A program made the translations under genes and the position numbers. Below the pieces are notes generated by a model. The model was given only the letters and a program-made list of their open reading frames with translations. It was not told the origin of the DNA and made no database searches. Below, piece after piece: positions 43,351 through 56,162 of a stretch of DNA of 64,000 nucleotides (positions are counted from its first letter, which is position 1; each line of letters begins with the position of its first letter). Source of the DNA: Streptomyces griseoviridis. GTDB lineage: Bacteria > Actinomycetota > Actinomycetes > Streptomycetales > Streptomycetaceae. The stretch covers positions 80,749 through 144,748 of the forward strand of contig BMSM01000017.1 of the NCBI GenBank assembly GCA_014649155.1, written 5' to 3'.

Positions 43351-44364
43351 CTACCGTCCGGCCACGGGCAGTTCGCCGTACTGACCGCCGCGCACACGCT
43401 CCGGTGCGAACAGCGCGCCGAGCGCGGCGACCTCGCCGGCTTCCAGGGTGAGGTCCGCCGCCGCGGCGTTCTCCCGCAGGAACTCCGCTCGTTTCGTCCC
43501 CGGGACCGGTACGACGGCGTACGGCTGGGCCAGCAGCCAGGCCAGGGCGACCTGGCCGGGTGTGGCCCCCCGCTCCCGGGCGAACCGCTTCAGTCCGTCC
43601 ACCAGCCGCAGGTTGTGCGGCAGGTTGCCGGGCGAGAACTTCGGCAGGGTGCTGCGGAAGTCGTCGCCGTCCAGGCGGGTGCCGGGGCCGACCCGGCCGG
43701 TCAGCGCGGCCCTGCCGAGCGGGCTGTACGGCACCAGTGTGATGCCCAGTTCCCGGCAGAGCGGCAGGATCTCGTCCTCCACCCCCCTCTCCCACAGGGA
43801 GTACTCGCTCTGCAGGGCGGAGACGGGTGCGGTACGGGCCGCGCGGCGCAGCTCGTCGGGGCCGGCGTTGCTCAGCCCGAGCGCCGTGACCTTGCCCTCC
43901 GTGACCAGTTCGGCCATGGCGCCGACGGTCTCCTCGACCGGGACGCCGGGGTCGAGCCGGTGGCAGTAGTACAGGTCGATGTGGTCGGTGCCGAGCCGGC
44001 GCAGGCTGGCCTCACACGCGGAGCGGACGTACGCGGGGGTGCCGTCGTAGACCACCCGGCCGTCGTCCGAGGGCCGGGCGCCGAACTTGGTGGCGATCAC
44101 GGCCCGGTCCCGGCGGCCCCGGACCGCCTCGCCGAGCAGTGTCTCGTTGTGACCGAACCCGTTGGTGTCCGCCGCCGCCCCGACGGCACCGTAGACGTCG
44201 GCGGTGTCGAGGAGGTTCACGCCCAGGTCGAGGGCGAGCCGCACGGTGGCGATCGATCCCGCGCGGTCGGCGGGCCCGTAGAACTGGGACATGCCCATGC
44301 AGCCGAGCCCGATCGGGCCGACGCGCGGGCCGCTGACGCCGAGGGTGACGTGTGAGGTGTGCAC
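43351..44364 (-). CDS. aldo/keto reductase
   Basis: A 337-residue AKR: IGLGCMGMSQFYG near the start, the Asp and Tyr of the tetrad in NLLDTADVYG, Lys in IATKFG, His in YYCHRLDPGVPVEETVGAM (quoted short as YYCHRLDP), and GTKRAEFLREN for NADPH binding. It belongs to the AKR13-like group of aldehyde or ketone reductases. The start is GTG 44364 with GGGAG upstream. It stands downstream of the aldehyde dehydrogenase gene on the same strand but behind a strong palindrome. Confidence 0.93.
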   Translation of the reverse strand: MHTSHVTLGVSGPRVGPIGLGCMGMSQFYGPADRAGSIATVRLALDLGVNLLDTADVYGAVGAAADTNGFGHNETLLGEAVRGRRDRAVIATKFGARPSDDGRVVYDGTPAYVRSACEASLRRLGTDHIDLYYCHRLDPGVPVEETVGAMAELVTEGKVTALGLSNAGPDELRRAARTAPVSALQSEYSLWERGVEDEILPLCRELGITLVPYSPLGRAALTGRVGPGTRLDGDDFRSTLPKFSPGNLPHNLRLVDGLKRFARERGATPGQVALAWLLAQPYAVVPVPGTKRAEFLRENAAAADLTLEAGEVAALGALFAPERVRGGQYGELPVAGR

Positions 44365-44380
44365 GGTGATGCTCCCGTCT

Positions 44381-44432
44381 GCCGCGGCGGTGCAGGGCGT
44401 GCCCGATCGGGCACGCCCTGCACCGCCGCGGC
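44381..44432. terminator. 52-base perfect palindrome, probable terminator
   Basis: From GCCGCGGCGGTGCAGGG to its exact complement around the centre CCCGATCGGG; 26 base pairs without mismatch. It ends 20 bases downstream of the aldehyde dehydrogenase stop and 17 bases before the aldo/keto reductase start, so it probably terminates the former and insulates the latter. Confidence 0.85.
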
Positions 44433-44452
44433 GCTGTGTGTGGGGGGGCTGG

Positions 44453-45892
44453 TCAGACGGAGATCGTCTTGTACTCGATGTACTGGGTGAGCCCGGCCGT
44501 GCCGAACTCCCGGCCGATGCCGCTGTCCTTGAACCCGCCGAAGGGACCGTCGAGGGAGGGCGGTGCCCCGTTGACGGAGAACGTGCCGGTGCGGATGCGC
44601 CGGGCGATGGCCAGGGCCCGTGTCTCGTCGGCCGTCCAGACCCCGCCGCCGAGGCCGTAGGGGGAGTCGTTGGCGATGCGGACGGCGTCCTCGTCGTCCT
44701 CGAACGGGATGACCACGAGGACCGGGCCGAAGATCTCCTCCTGGGCTATGCGCATGGAGTTGTCGACGTCGGCGAAGAGGGTGGGGGTGACGTAGTAGCC
44801 GTCCTCCAGGCCGGCCGGGACCTCGGGACCGCCGGTGACCAGCCGGGCGCCCTCGCGGACGCCGGTCTCGATGTAGGAGCGGACGCGCTCCTGCTGGTCG
44901 GCGCGGACCATGGGTCCGATGAAGGTGTCCGGGTCGGCCGGGTCACCGACGGTCAGTGACTCGACCAGTTCCTTCAGCCTGGCCACCGCCTCGTCGTAAC
45001 GGCTGCGGTGCACCAGGACCCTGGTGTGGGCGACACAGGACTCACCGTTGTTCGCGAGGGAGAGGAACTTCAGTCCCTCCACCATCGCGTCGAGGTCGGC
45101 GTCCTCCAGGACGATGGCGGCGGACTTGCCGCCGAGTTCGAGGCTCACCCGCTTGAGCTGCCGTCCGGCGATGGCCGCGATGGTGCGTCCGGCACCGGTC
45201 GAACCGGTGAAGGCGATCTTGTCGATGCCGGGGTGGGAGATGAGGTACTCGCTGGTGCGGCGGTCGGCCGGCAGGATGCTGACCACGCCCTCCGGGACGC
45301 CCGCCGCGCTGAAGATCTCCCCCAGCAGCAGGGTGACCAGCGCGTTCTCGGGTGAGGACTTCAGGACGACGGTGCAGCCCGCCAGCAGTGCGGGGACGAG
45401 CTTGGTGAGCGCCGACTGGTGCGGGGCGTTCCAGGGGATGACGGCCGCGACCACGCCCACCGGTTCCCGGTGTACCAGGGTGCGGGCCGTGCTCCCCTCG
45501 GTCCGCGGCAGCTCCTCCTCCCACGGCAGGGCCGCGGCGGCCCGCAGATAGGCGTCGGTCTGCTCGGGCAGTGCGGCGGCGGTCCAGCCGGTGAACCAGC
45601 GGGCGCTGCCGTTCTCCGCGGTGGTGAGGTCGGCTATCTCCTCGGCGCGCTCGGCGTACAGGGTGTTGAAGCGGGCGATGACCTCCTGCCGGGCGGCCGG
45701 CGCCAGCCGGGGCCAGGGGCCGTGGTCGAACGCCTCGCGGGCGGTGGCGACGGCGAGGTCCACGTCGGGTTCGGTGGCTTCGGCGGCCCGGCCGACCAGA
45801 GACCGGTCGTGCGGGGAGCGGACCTCCAGCAGCTCGTCCTTCGTGGGCGCGGTCCAGCGTCCGCCGATGTACAGCTTCTCGTAACTGATCAC
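44453..45892 (-). CDS. NAD(P)-dependent aldehyde dehydrogenase
   Basis: A 479-residue aldehyde dehydrogenase with all landmarks: PWNAP, KSSPENAL, FTGSTGAGR, the Glu in LELGGKSAAI, the catalytic Cys in NNGESCVAHTRVLV, and GPFGGFKDSGIGREFG near the end. It oxidises an aldehyde to the acid; the substrate is unknown. The start is GTG 45892 with a poor ribosome-binding site. It is divergent from a TetR regulator across a 64-base gap holding a clear operator, so repression by that regulator is likely. Confidence 0.95.
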   Translation of the reverse strand: MISYEKLYIGGRWTAPTKDELLEVRSPHDRSLVGRAAEATEPDVDLAVATAREAFDHGPWPRLAPAARQEVIARFNTLYAERAEEIADLTTAENGSARWFTGWTAAALPEQTDAYLRAAAALPWEEELPRTEGSTARTLVHREPVGVVAAVIPWNAPHQSALTKLVPALLAGCTVVLKSSPENALVTLLLGEIFSAAGVPEGVVSILPADRRTSEYLISHPGIDKIAFTGSTGAGRTIAAIAGRQLKRVSLELGGKSAAIVLEDADLDAMVEGLKFLSLANNGESCVAHTRVLVHRSRYDEAVARLKELVESLTVGDPADPDTFIGPMVRADQQERVRSYIETGVREGARLVTGGPEVPAGLEDGYYVTPTLFADVDNSMRIAQEEIFGPVLVVIPFEDDEDAVRIANDSPYGLGGGVWTADETRALAIARRIRTGTFSVNGAPPSLDGPFGGFKDSGIGREFGTAGLTQYIEYKTISV

Positions 45893-45913
45893 CCCGACAA
45901 CTTAAGGCAACAG

Positions 45914-45941
45914 CGTTCTCTAAGTCAAGAGAACGACGTTC
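45914..45941. promoter_or_regulatory. TetR operator between aldehyde dehydrogenase and regulator genes
   Basis: CGTTCTCT-AAGTCA-AGAGAACG (45914-45935) has two perfect 8-bp arms. A second 11-base dyad GAACGACGTTC (45931-45941) overlaps it. Both lie in the 64-base divergent promoter. Binding would cover both promoters. Confidence 0.85.
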
Positions 45942-45956
45942 CGTTAAAATGGCCGC

Positions 45957-46631
45957 ATGGACAAGCTGCCTCCTCACGTACGACGCGCCCGCAGGCCGGA
46001 GCACAAGGAACTGAGGCTCGCCTCGATCGTCGACGCGGCCCGCTCCCTGGCCCTGGAGAAGGGCGTCCGGGAGGTGACGCTCACCGACATCGCGGCCCGG
46101 GCCGGCATCAACAAGTCCGCGGTGCTGCGCTACGTCGAGACCCGCGAGGAGATCTACCTGCGCCTGACCGCGGAGTGCTGGACCCGGTGGGCCGCCGCGC
46201 TGGCGGAGGCGCTCGACGGGCGCGTGGACGGCACCCCCGACGAACTGGCCGCGACCCTGGCCCGTACGGTCGTGGGACAGCCCCTGCTGTGCGACCTCCT
46301 GGCCCACGCCCCGCTGCATCTGGAACGGCATGTCTCGGCCGACGCGGTCCTGACCTACAAACTGGCCGCACTCGGCGCCCTGGACGACATGGCGGACGCC
46401 GGCTCGGCCTTCCAGCCGGTCCTGGACCGGGCCGCGACCCGTGACCTCGTCAGCACGGTCAGCCTGCTCGCCGGGGCGCTGTGGCAGATCTCCACCCCGC
46501 CGGCGGCCCTCGCCCGGCTCTACGCCGAGGAGCCGCGGCTCGCCCACGCGGTGGTCGACTTCCTGCCCCGCCTCACGCACAACGCCCGCACCATGGCCGC
46601 CGGCCTGGCCGCCCGCGCCGGCCTCGGCTGA
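45957..46631 (+). CDS. TetR-family regulator
   Basis: A 224-residue TetR protein with helix-turn-helix at residues about 22-66 (VTLTDIAARAGINKSAVLRYV, quoted in part) and a helical ligand domain. No Shine-Dalgarno sequence precedes ATG 45957, but TAAAAT lies about seven bases upstream, so the messenger may be leaderless. The palindrome between it and the aldehyde dehydrogenase gene is its probable operator. It would sense the aldehyde or a related small molecule. Confidence 0.92.
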   Translation: MDKLPPHVRRARRPEHKELRLASIVDAARSLALEKGVREVTLTDIAARAGINKSAVLRYVETREEIYLRLTAECWTRWAAALAEALDGRVDGTPDELAATLARTVVGQPLLCDLLAHAPLHLERHVSADAVLTYKLAALGALDDMADAGSAFQPVLDRAATRDLVSTVSLLAGALWQISTPPAALARLYAEEPRLAHAVVDFLPRLTHNARTMAAGLAARAGLG

Positions 46632-46757
46632 ACCCACCGGCGTCCGCTCCCGTGCCGGGTCCGTCCACACACGTTCCACTGACCTTCCACAGAGCCGGGG
46701 CACAGTAGTGCCCCGGAGACGGGACACCCACCGAACGACAGATGTGCGAGGGACGCC

Positions 46758-47567
46758 GTGCACTCGGACGCTTCCAACGACTCGGCCCAGGACTTCTACC
46801 GCGGACTCGGCGCGCACTACGACGCGATCACCCGGGTCCAGGACTACGCGAGATGGGCCCGGCTCTACCGCGACCTCCTGGAGAGACACGCCGTGCCCGG
46901 GCGCCGGCTGCTCGACGTGGGGTGCGGGACGGGCAAGTCCGCACTCGAACTCGCCCGGCTGGGCTTCACCGTCACCGGGGTCGACCTGTCGCCGGAGATG
47001 ATCGAGGCCGCGCGGCACAAGGACGGCGCCGACCAGGTGGTCTTCGTGACGGCCGACGCCCGTTCGCTGCCCGCGCTCGGCACCTTCGACGCCGTCGTCA
47101 CCATGGGCGAACCGCTGACCTACCTGCCCGGTGAGGAACAGCTGGCACGGGTCTTCCCGGGCGTACGGCGATCCCTGCGGGCCGGTGGCCTGTTCCTGTT
47201 CGACCTGCCGACCGCAGGCTTCCAGGACCGGGCGGCGGCACGGCAGACCATCGACGAGACGGACGGGATGGTGGTCCTCACGCGAGGCCGGCCCGCCGAC
47301 CCCACCGCGCACACCACCGAGCTGACCGTGGACCTCTTCACGGCCACCGGGCGGGCGGGCACGTGGTCCCGCGTCCAGGAGCGGGCCCGGCTGCACTGGT
47401 TCGCGCCGCAACGGGTGACGGAACTCCTCACCGCCCACGGTTTCGCCGTGGAGCACGTCTACGGCCTGTACGACGGAGAGCTGATGGAACAGGCCGACCA
47501 GGACCTGCACCGCAAGTACTTCGTACTGGCCCGTGCGCTTCCTCCGGCCGGTCACGCGGACGCGTGA
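46758..47567 (+). CDS. class I SAM-dependent methyltransferase
   Basis: A 269-residue methyltransferase: motif I LLDVGCGTGKSALELARLG near residues 50-68, VDLSPEMIEAAR, FDAVVTMGEPLTYL, and LFLFDLPTAGFQDR. The start is GTG 46758 with GAGGG upstream. The substrate is unknown. It is followed by an eight-residue ORF with an almost perfect ribosome-binding site before a strong terminator, so the two are probably co-transcribed. Confidence 0.92.
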   Translation: MHSDASNDSAQDFYRGLGAHYDAITRVQDYARWARLYRDLLERHAVPGRRLLDVGCGTGKSALELARLGFTVTGVDLSPEMIEAARHKDGADQVVFVTADARSLPALGTFDAVVTMGEPLTYLPGEEQLARVFPGVRRSLRAGGLFLFDLPTAGFQDRAAARQTIDETDGMVVLTRGRPADPTAHTTELTVDLFTATGRAGTWSRVQERARLHWFAPQRVTELLTAHGFAVEHVYGLYDGELMEQADQDLHRKYFVLARALPPAGHADA

Positions 47568-47613
47568 CGGACCCCCGCCGGAGGCCCGTCGGCACGGAAA
47601 GGAGGTGACCGCC

Positions 47614-47640
47614 ATGATGCTCCCCGACTGGAAGGAGTAG
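47614..47640 (+). CDS. octapeptide ORF with near-perfect ribosome-binding site
   Basis: ATG-ATG-...-TAG encodes MMLPDWKE. The upstream GAAAGGAGGTGACC pairs with the 3' end of 16S rRNA over a dozen bases, one of the strongest sites in the window. It follows the methyltransferase gene by 46 bases and precedes the terminator. It could be a tiny peptide product, a modified-peptide precursor or a translation-sensing leader. No family is known to me; a chance match is possible but unlikely given the signal's length. Confidence 0.4.
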   Translation: MMLPDWKE

Positions 47641-47722
47641 TCACCGCGACGGCCTGACCCCAGCCCTGGCCGGGACACCTCCCGGCCCAGGAGCCGGGGA
47701 CACGTCAGGCGGCCAGTGACCC

Positions 47723-47755
47723 GCCGGCGGCGGACCGACCCGGTCCGCCGCCGGC
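47723..47755. terminator. hairpin terminator between convergent genes
   Basis: A perfect 14-bp stem GCCGGCGGCGGACC with loop GACCC, between the methyltransferase/octapeptide unit and the convergent LAL gene. Confidence 0.88.
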
Positions 47756-47777
47756 CCGCGTGTGCGCCGAGGGCGGG

Positions 47778-50383
47778 TCAGATCCCGATCCCCAGCACCG
47801 CCGGGAGCTGCTTGCGGGACGTCACCCCGGCCTTCGCGAAGACGCGCGAGAGATGACTGGCGACCGTCCGGTGGGTCAGTCCGAGCTGCCACCCGATGCC
47901 CTGGTTGCTCAGCCCCCGGGCGGCCAGCCGGGCGACCTCCGCCTCACGCGGCGTCAGCCCGAACCCGGCCGTGAACCGGAGCGGGTCCGCCGCCGTCGCG
48001 TCCCCGGCGGCCAGGAGCTCGGAGTCGGCCCGCCGCGCCCACACCCGCGCCCCGGCCGAGGCGAAGCCGTCACGGGCCCGCTGCAACTGGTCCCGTGCCT
48101 CCAGCACCCGCCGCCGTCGCCGCAGCCACTCCCCGAACGCCAGCCGCGTACGGGCCCGTTCGTACCGCAGCGCACCGGTTCCCGGCACGGCCAGCGCCCG
48201 GGTGAAGTGCTCCTCGGGCGCGTCACCCTCGCCGAGCAGCGCCAGCGACCGGGCCAGCAGGTGCTCCAGGGGAGCCGACCGCAGCGACCGGTTGACCTCG
48301 GCCGCCCACCGCACCCGGTCCCGTACGGCGTCCCCCCTGCGGGAGGCGACCGCGGCGGCGACCAGATCACCGAGCGCCCAGGCGGCCACCACCGGGTGCC
48401 GCGCGTCACCGCCGGGGTCCGACAGCATCCGCAGCTCCTCGTACGCGTCCTCCGGCCTGCCGTGCGCGAGCGCCATCAGCCCTCTCGCCCAGCGGGCCCT
48501 GGACGCCGGCAGGGGAAGACCGCGGGGCAGCGCGAAGGCCAGGATGCCGTCGGTGAGCGCTGCGTGCCCTTCCTCCGCTCCCTCCCACGCCCGCACCTGC
48601 GCCACACCGCACCGGAAGACGGCGGCGGCGTGCGGATCGTCCGCCGCTCGGCTCCAGCGCTCGCCGGTGCCGGCGTCCCGCAGCACGCCCTCCCGGTCAC
48701 CGAGGTGCAGGCGGGCGAGCTGGCGGTGGACCAGGACCGCCCGGGCGGTACCGAAGTACCCGTGGCCGGTCAGCGATTCCAGCACGGCCCCGCCCAGGCG
48801 TTCGGCGGCGAGCGGGTCGTCCAGCGCCGTCGCCACCGAGACCACCGCGGCGCCATGGAGCGGTTCCACCGGGAACCGCCCCCGCGCGAGCGCGGCACCG
48901 GCTGTCCTCAGCAGGGCCCTGCCCCGGTCGGCGTGGGCCGTCCGGTCGGTCCAGCAGAGCGCGGACAGCGGGGAGGGGGACCGGTCGTGACGCGTGTCGG
49001 GCGGCCGGGCCCCCGACACGCGCGGGGCGGACAGGCCGCATGGGGCGGGTCCGGCGGCCGGCGGGGGGAACGGCGGCCATGGTACGGCCGGTTCACCGGC
49101 GGCCCCCAGTGGGCCGAGCGCGGCGACGGCCGCGGCGGTCTCGGGGCACTGGCCGGCGGAGAGGGTGGTGATCCGGGCCACGAGCCGCCGGAGTTCCCCG
49201 GTCTGGTCGCGCACCTGGGCCGCCCACGCGGCCCGGACCAGCCCGCGTGCCCGGTCCACGGGCCGCGGGCTCAGGTCGGCGGCCAGTTCGTGGACCGCGG
49301 CGGCCTCGGGAAGGTCCCCGGGCACACCGGCCTCCAGCTCGCGTGCCGTGGCCTCGTCCGGGGCGGCGGAGGCGAGGGCCCGGTGCAGCGCCCGCCGGTA
49401 CGCGCCCGGCTCGTCCCGTTCGGCCAGCGCCAGGTGCGCACGCCGCCGCTGGGCCCGGGAAGCCGCCCAGTACACCGCCGAGCACAGCAGCGGATGGCCG
49501 AAGCGGACCGTGCCGGCCTCCCGCAGGAGCAGACCGCGTGCCTCGGCCGTCTCCAGGGCGTGGCCCGACGGGTCCACGGCGCGGGCGGCCTCCCGCAGCA
49601 GGTCCGGCCGGCCGGTGTCGGCCACGGCGGCCAGGAGCAGGGCGTCCCGCACGGGTTCCGGTACGCCGGCCAGGAGGCGGGTCACCCGCGTGTGCAGGGC
49701 CTCGCCGAGCGGGAGCCGCGGGGCGAGCAGCGCCTCGGCCGGCGGGGGCGAGGAGGCGAGCAGTCCGGTGACGGACACCAGTCCCGCCGGATTGCCCCCG
49801 GCCTCCCGGAGCACACGGCTCGCCAGCAGGGGCGGCACGTCCGGGCCGTACCGGCGCAGCAGCCGCTCGGCGTCGGCCCCGGCGAGCGGCCCGAGGACGA
49901 GGTCCGGTGCCGGTTCGGACGTGGGCCGCGCGCCCTCGGGCCCTACTGGGCGGCTTGCCAGGAGAAGCGCGCCACCGGCTTCGCGGCAGGCGGTGAGCAG
50001 CGCCTCCAGCGAGAGGCTGTCGAACCACTGTGCGTCGTCCAGGACCACCAGCAAAGGCCGCCCGGCACGGGCGAGCCGGGCGAGCGCCTCGGCCGCCGCA
50101 CCCCGCACGTCCGGGCCGCCGACCGGAGCCGGCACGAGCTGGGTCAGGCCGGCGCCGGACAGTCCAGCCTCGGTCCGGTGACCCCGGACCGGTATGACGG
50201 CGTGGCCTGCGGCCTCGGCGGCACGCCGGCCCTCCCGGAGCAGCGCGGACTTGCCACTGCCCAGCTCACCGTGGACCGTCATGACGCCGCCCGACCCACG
50301 CGCCCGCTCCAGGAACGCCCCGATCGCGGCGAGTTCCGTGACGCGGCCGATCAGGGGGAGCCGTGCCGCGTCACCGTCCGGAG

Positions 50384-50387
<4 letters not shown>
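47778..50387 (-). CDS. LAL-type LuxR regulator 3
   Basis: An 869-residue LAL protein. Walker A GELGSGKS is at residues 40-47, Walker B is LLVVLDDAQWFD near 120, helical repeats follow, and the LuxR domain is at about 805-865 (LTPREAEVARLAARGLSNQG). It starts at GTG 50387, overlapping the stop of LAL gene 4 by four bases (GTGA), with GAGG upstream. Translational coupling implies the two proteins are made together and may act together. Confidence 0.93.
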
Positions 50388-53224
<2,837 letters not shown>

Positions 53225-53338
53225 GCCAGCCTCCTCGGGAGCGTGACGATCGTCCGTCCCATCCCGTACGCGTGGTCACAGGTGTGCCGTGTGCGGCCGG
53301 CCGTGTCCGACGGACGGGTGGGACGGAACGTGTCCCAA

Positions 53339-53369
53339 CCTAGGAAATGAGGCCGGAAAGATCCCTAGG
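53339..53369 (-). promoter_or_regulatory. paired CCTAGG sites, probable LAL gene 4 promoter
   Basis: Two CCTAGG hexamers 25 bases apart (53339-53344, 53364-53369) lie in AT-richer DNA. On the minus strand the proximal one reads TAGGTT, a good -10. The distal one would fall over the -35 region. Confidence 0.5.
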
Positions 53370-53438
53370 TAATTCGACCGTGATGCGACTTGCCCGCCGG
53401 ACCGGCCGGATGCCTTCCCTGGTCAGGGGCGGGCCGGA

Positions 53439-56162
53439 TCAGTCGTGGGTGGCCGCGAGCGCGGACGTGAGCTGCGCCCGCCGGTTGATCTGCAACTTGG
53501 CGTAGGCGCTGTACAGGTGCGCCCCGACGGTGCGGTGGGAGAGATACAGCTGGTCGGCGATCTGCTTGTTCGAGTACCCCTCGGCGGCCAGCCGGGCGAC
53601 GTGCAGTTCCTGGGCGGTGAGCACCGCACCGGCGTCGAACACCTGCGGTGAGCGGGTCGGCCGGACACTGCCCGCTGCGGCCAGTTCCCGCGCCGTGCGC
53701 CGCGCGAGCGGCGCCGTGTGGTGCGACTCGAAGACGTGCAGGGCCGCCGAGAGGTGGCCGCGTGCCTCCATGATGTGGCGCTCACGCCGCAGCCATTCAC
53801 CGAAGAACAGCCGGGTCCTGGCCAGGTCGAGGACCGCGGAGGAGCGCTCACCGTGCTCGATCGCCCGCTCGAAGTGGTCGCGCGCCCCGCCGTCCGGCGA
53901 CAGCAGCGCCCGGGTCCGCTCGACCAGCATCGCGAGGCGGTCGGAGCCGCTGGACGCGAGCGCGGCCGACGCCATGCCGAGCCAGCCCTCCACTGCCTCC
54001 GGCCGTCCCGCCCGCACGGCGACGTCGGCGAGGCCGCCACCCGCCCACAGGCCGATGGGCGGGTGCTCCATGCTGCGCAGCAGATGGACGACCGCGTCCT
54101 CATGACGGCCCTCGTTCGCCGCCAGCTCCGCCGAGGCCCAGGACGCGATGGCGGCGACCCTGGCGAAGGGGGCCAGCCCGGACAACTCGGTGGAGGTCCC
54201 CAGGGCGGCGGTCGCGAGTGAGTCCTCACCCCGCCACGCGCGTGCGAGGGCGATGCTCGCCGCGCAGAGCGCCCCGACGACGGACAGACCGAGGTCGGCG
54301 CTGAGCCGCAGGCCCTGCTCGCAGTCGGCGAGGCCGGCGGCGATCGCGTGGGCGTTCATGCGTACCGTGCCGCGTCCGGCGAGGGCCACCGTCTCGTCGC
54401 TCGTCCGCGCCGACCGGTGGAACAGGTCGACCTCGGCGCTCCATACCCGCTCGGCGCCTTCGAGGTCGTGGGCGTCCTCGAAGGCGAACGCCAGGCAGTT
54501 CATCAGTGTCGCGTCCGTCTCGCGCACCTGGGGCCGGAGGACCGACAACGCCTCCTCGACGGAGGGCAGCCGGTCGGCCGAGCCGATCAGGGCCAGCGCG
54601 ATGCTGCGCAGCAGACGCTGCCGCCCGGTGACGGCGAGGCCGGGCCGGCGCAGCTCCTCGGCGACCGCCGCCTTGACCTCGGTGGACAGGTCCTGCCGGG
54701 TGTAGCTGCGCACCGCCGCCCAGGTGAGGACCTCGACCTGGTCGTCCGGGTCGCTCAGTGCCCGCGACAGCGCGATCAGCTCGTCACCGCCCCGGTCGGG
54801 GAGTGTCGTACTGGTGCTGGCGAGCATCCACTCGGTACGCGCGAGCTGCACGACCGACGCCTCGTCCGCGGCGGACGGCTTCGCCCGGGCGAGCAGGGCG
54901 ACAGCGTCGGCCGTGGCGCCGGCCTGCCGCGCGGCTTCCGCCGCCATCACCGTGCGCCGGGCTCGTTCCCTCGGCGCCGGCGTCAGCGCGACCGCACGCC
55001 GCCAGGCGGCGGCCGCCTCGGTCCGTGCACCGCGCCGCCCGGTCGCCACGGCGAGCCGCTCCAGTTCGGCGGCGACGTTCTCGTCCCAGCCGGTGACCGC
55101 CGCGGCGCGGTGCTGGACGGCACGCGCCGGGTCGACGACGACCGCCGCCAGGCTGGTGTGCACCTGGGACCGGACGTGGGAGTCGGCGTTGTCGTACACC
55201 GCGGAGCCCACCAGCGGGTGGCGGAACCGGAAGGAGTCGTTGCCCAGCGTGATCAGGCCAAACGTTTCGGCTGGTGCGAAGTCGCTCTGTTCCAAGCCCA
55301 GACCGCGGGCCGCGGTGAGCACTTCGTGACTGCTGGAATCCTGGCCCGCGGCGACGACCAGGAGGGCCTGTCGCGTCGCGGGTGGGAGCAGGGCGACCTC
55401 GGCGAGGAACGAGTCCTCCAGGCGTTTGCCCATCGGGACCCGCCCGCGCTCGGCTGACGCTGCGCCGTCGACGTGCGCTGTGCTGGTCGACCACTCGGTC
55501 AGCGCGAGCGGGTTGCCCATGGCCCGCTCCACGAGCCGCTGCCGCTGCGGCACCGTCAGCGCGGGCGCGTGCAGGGCGACCAGCCGCAAGGCATCGTCCT
55601 GCCCGAGGGGGTCCAGGGGTATGTGGTGCTTGAAGCGGGGACTGCGATCGGGATAGATGCGATCGTCGCGAGTGGTGGCCAGCAGCAAGGCCGGCATGAC
55701 ACTCATACGGGCCGCGAGGAAGGTGACGATGTCGGCCGTGGACACATCGAGCCAGTGCAGGTCCTCGACCAGTACGACGAGGGGTCCGTGCGCCGCCGCT
55801 TCCTCCAGCAGCCCGAACGCGGCGAGTCCCGTGACGAGCCGGTCGGCCGGCTCCCCCTCGGCGCCGAAGGCCACCTCCAGGGCTGTGCGCTGGCGCGGTG
55901 ACAGGGCCTCCACGCGGTGGAGGAGAGGCAGCAGCAGCTCGTGCAACCCCTCGTAACCGACCGCGCCCGTGCCGCGTATGCCGTGACAGGAGAGCACCTG
56001 GAAGCCCGAGGAGGATGCCGCGTCGACGGCCGCGGAGACCAGGCTGCTCTTCCCTATCCCCGCCTCGCCGTACACCAGCGCCGAGGACCCGCGTCCCTCG
56101 CGTGCCGCCTCGAGGAGAGCGGACAGCTGATCGACCTGCGATTCGCGCCCAATCACGTACAC
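53439..56162 (-). CDS. LAL-type LuxR regulator 5
   Basis: A protein of about 907 residues. Walker A GEAGIGKS is at residues 32-39, Walker B is LVVLVEDLHWLD, a long helical region follows, and the C-terminal LuxR domain is at about 845-905 (LTAQELHVARLAAEGYSNKQ). The start is GTG 56162 or the GTG two codons later (56156), with AGTAGG upstream; the second gives better spacing. It is the first of three LAL genes running leftward in series, 214 bases before the next. It is divergent from whiB-like. Confidence 0.92.
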   Translation of the reverse strand: MYVIGRESQVDQLSALLEAAREGRGSSALVYGEAGIGKSSLVSAAVDAASSSGFQVLSCHGIRGTGAVGYEGLHELLLPLLHRVEALSPRQRTALEVAFGAEGEPADRLVTGLAAFGLLEEAAAHGPLVVLVEDLHWLDVSTADIVTFLAARMSVMPALLLATTRDDRIYPDRSPRFKHHIPLDPLGQDDALRLVALHAPALTVPQRQRLVERAMGNPLALTEWSTSTAHVDGAASAERGRVPMGKRLEDSFLAEVALLPPATRQALLVVAAGQDSSSHEVLTAARGLGLEQSDFAPAETFGLITLGNDSFRFRHPLVGSAVYDNADSHVRSQVHTSLAAVVVDPARAVQHRAAAVTGWDENVAAELERLAVATGRRGARTEAAAAWRRAVALTPAPRERARRTVMAAEAARQAGATADAVALLARAKPSAADEASVVQLARTEWMLASTSTTLPDRGGDELIALSRALSDPDDQVEVLTWAAVRSYTRQDLSTEVKAAVAEELRRPGLAVTGRQRLLRSIALALIGSADRLPSVEEALSVLRPQVRETDATLMNCLAFAFEDAHDLEGAERVWSAEVDLFHRSARTSDETVALAGRGTVRMNAHAIAAGLADCEQGLRLSADLGLSVVGALCAASIALARAWRGEDSLATAALGTSTELSGLAPFARVAAIASWASAELAANEGRHEDAVVHLLRSMEHPPIGLWAGGGLADVAVRAGRPEAVEGWLGMASAALASSGSDRLAMLVERTRALLSPDGGARDHFERAIEHGERSSAVLDLARTRLFFGEWLRRERHIMEARGHLSAALHVFESHHTAPLARRTARELAAAGSVRPTRSPQVFDAGAVLTAQELHVARLAAEGYSNKQIADQLYLSHRTVGAHLYSAYAKLQINRRAQLTSALAATHD

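Noticed and set aside
47640..47660. AGTC-ACCGC-GAC after the octapeptide ORF
   Set aside because: Five-base spacer, no GAT, and it faces a terminator rather than a gene.
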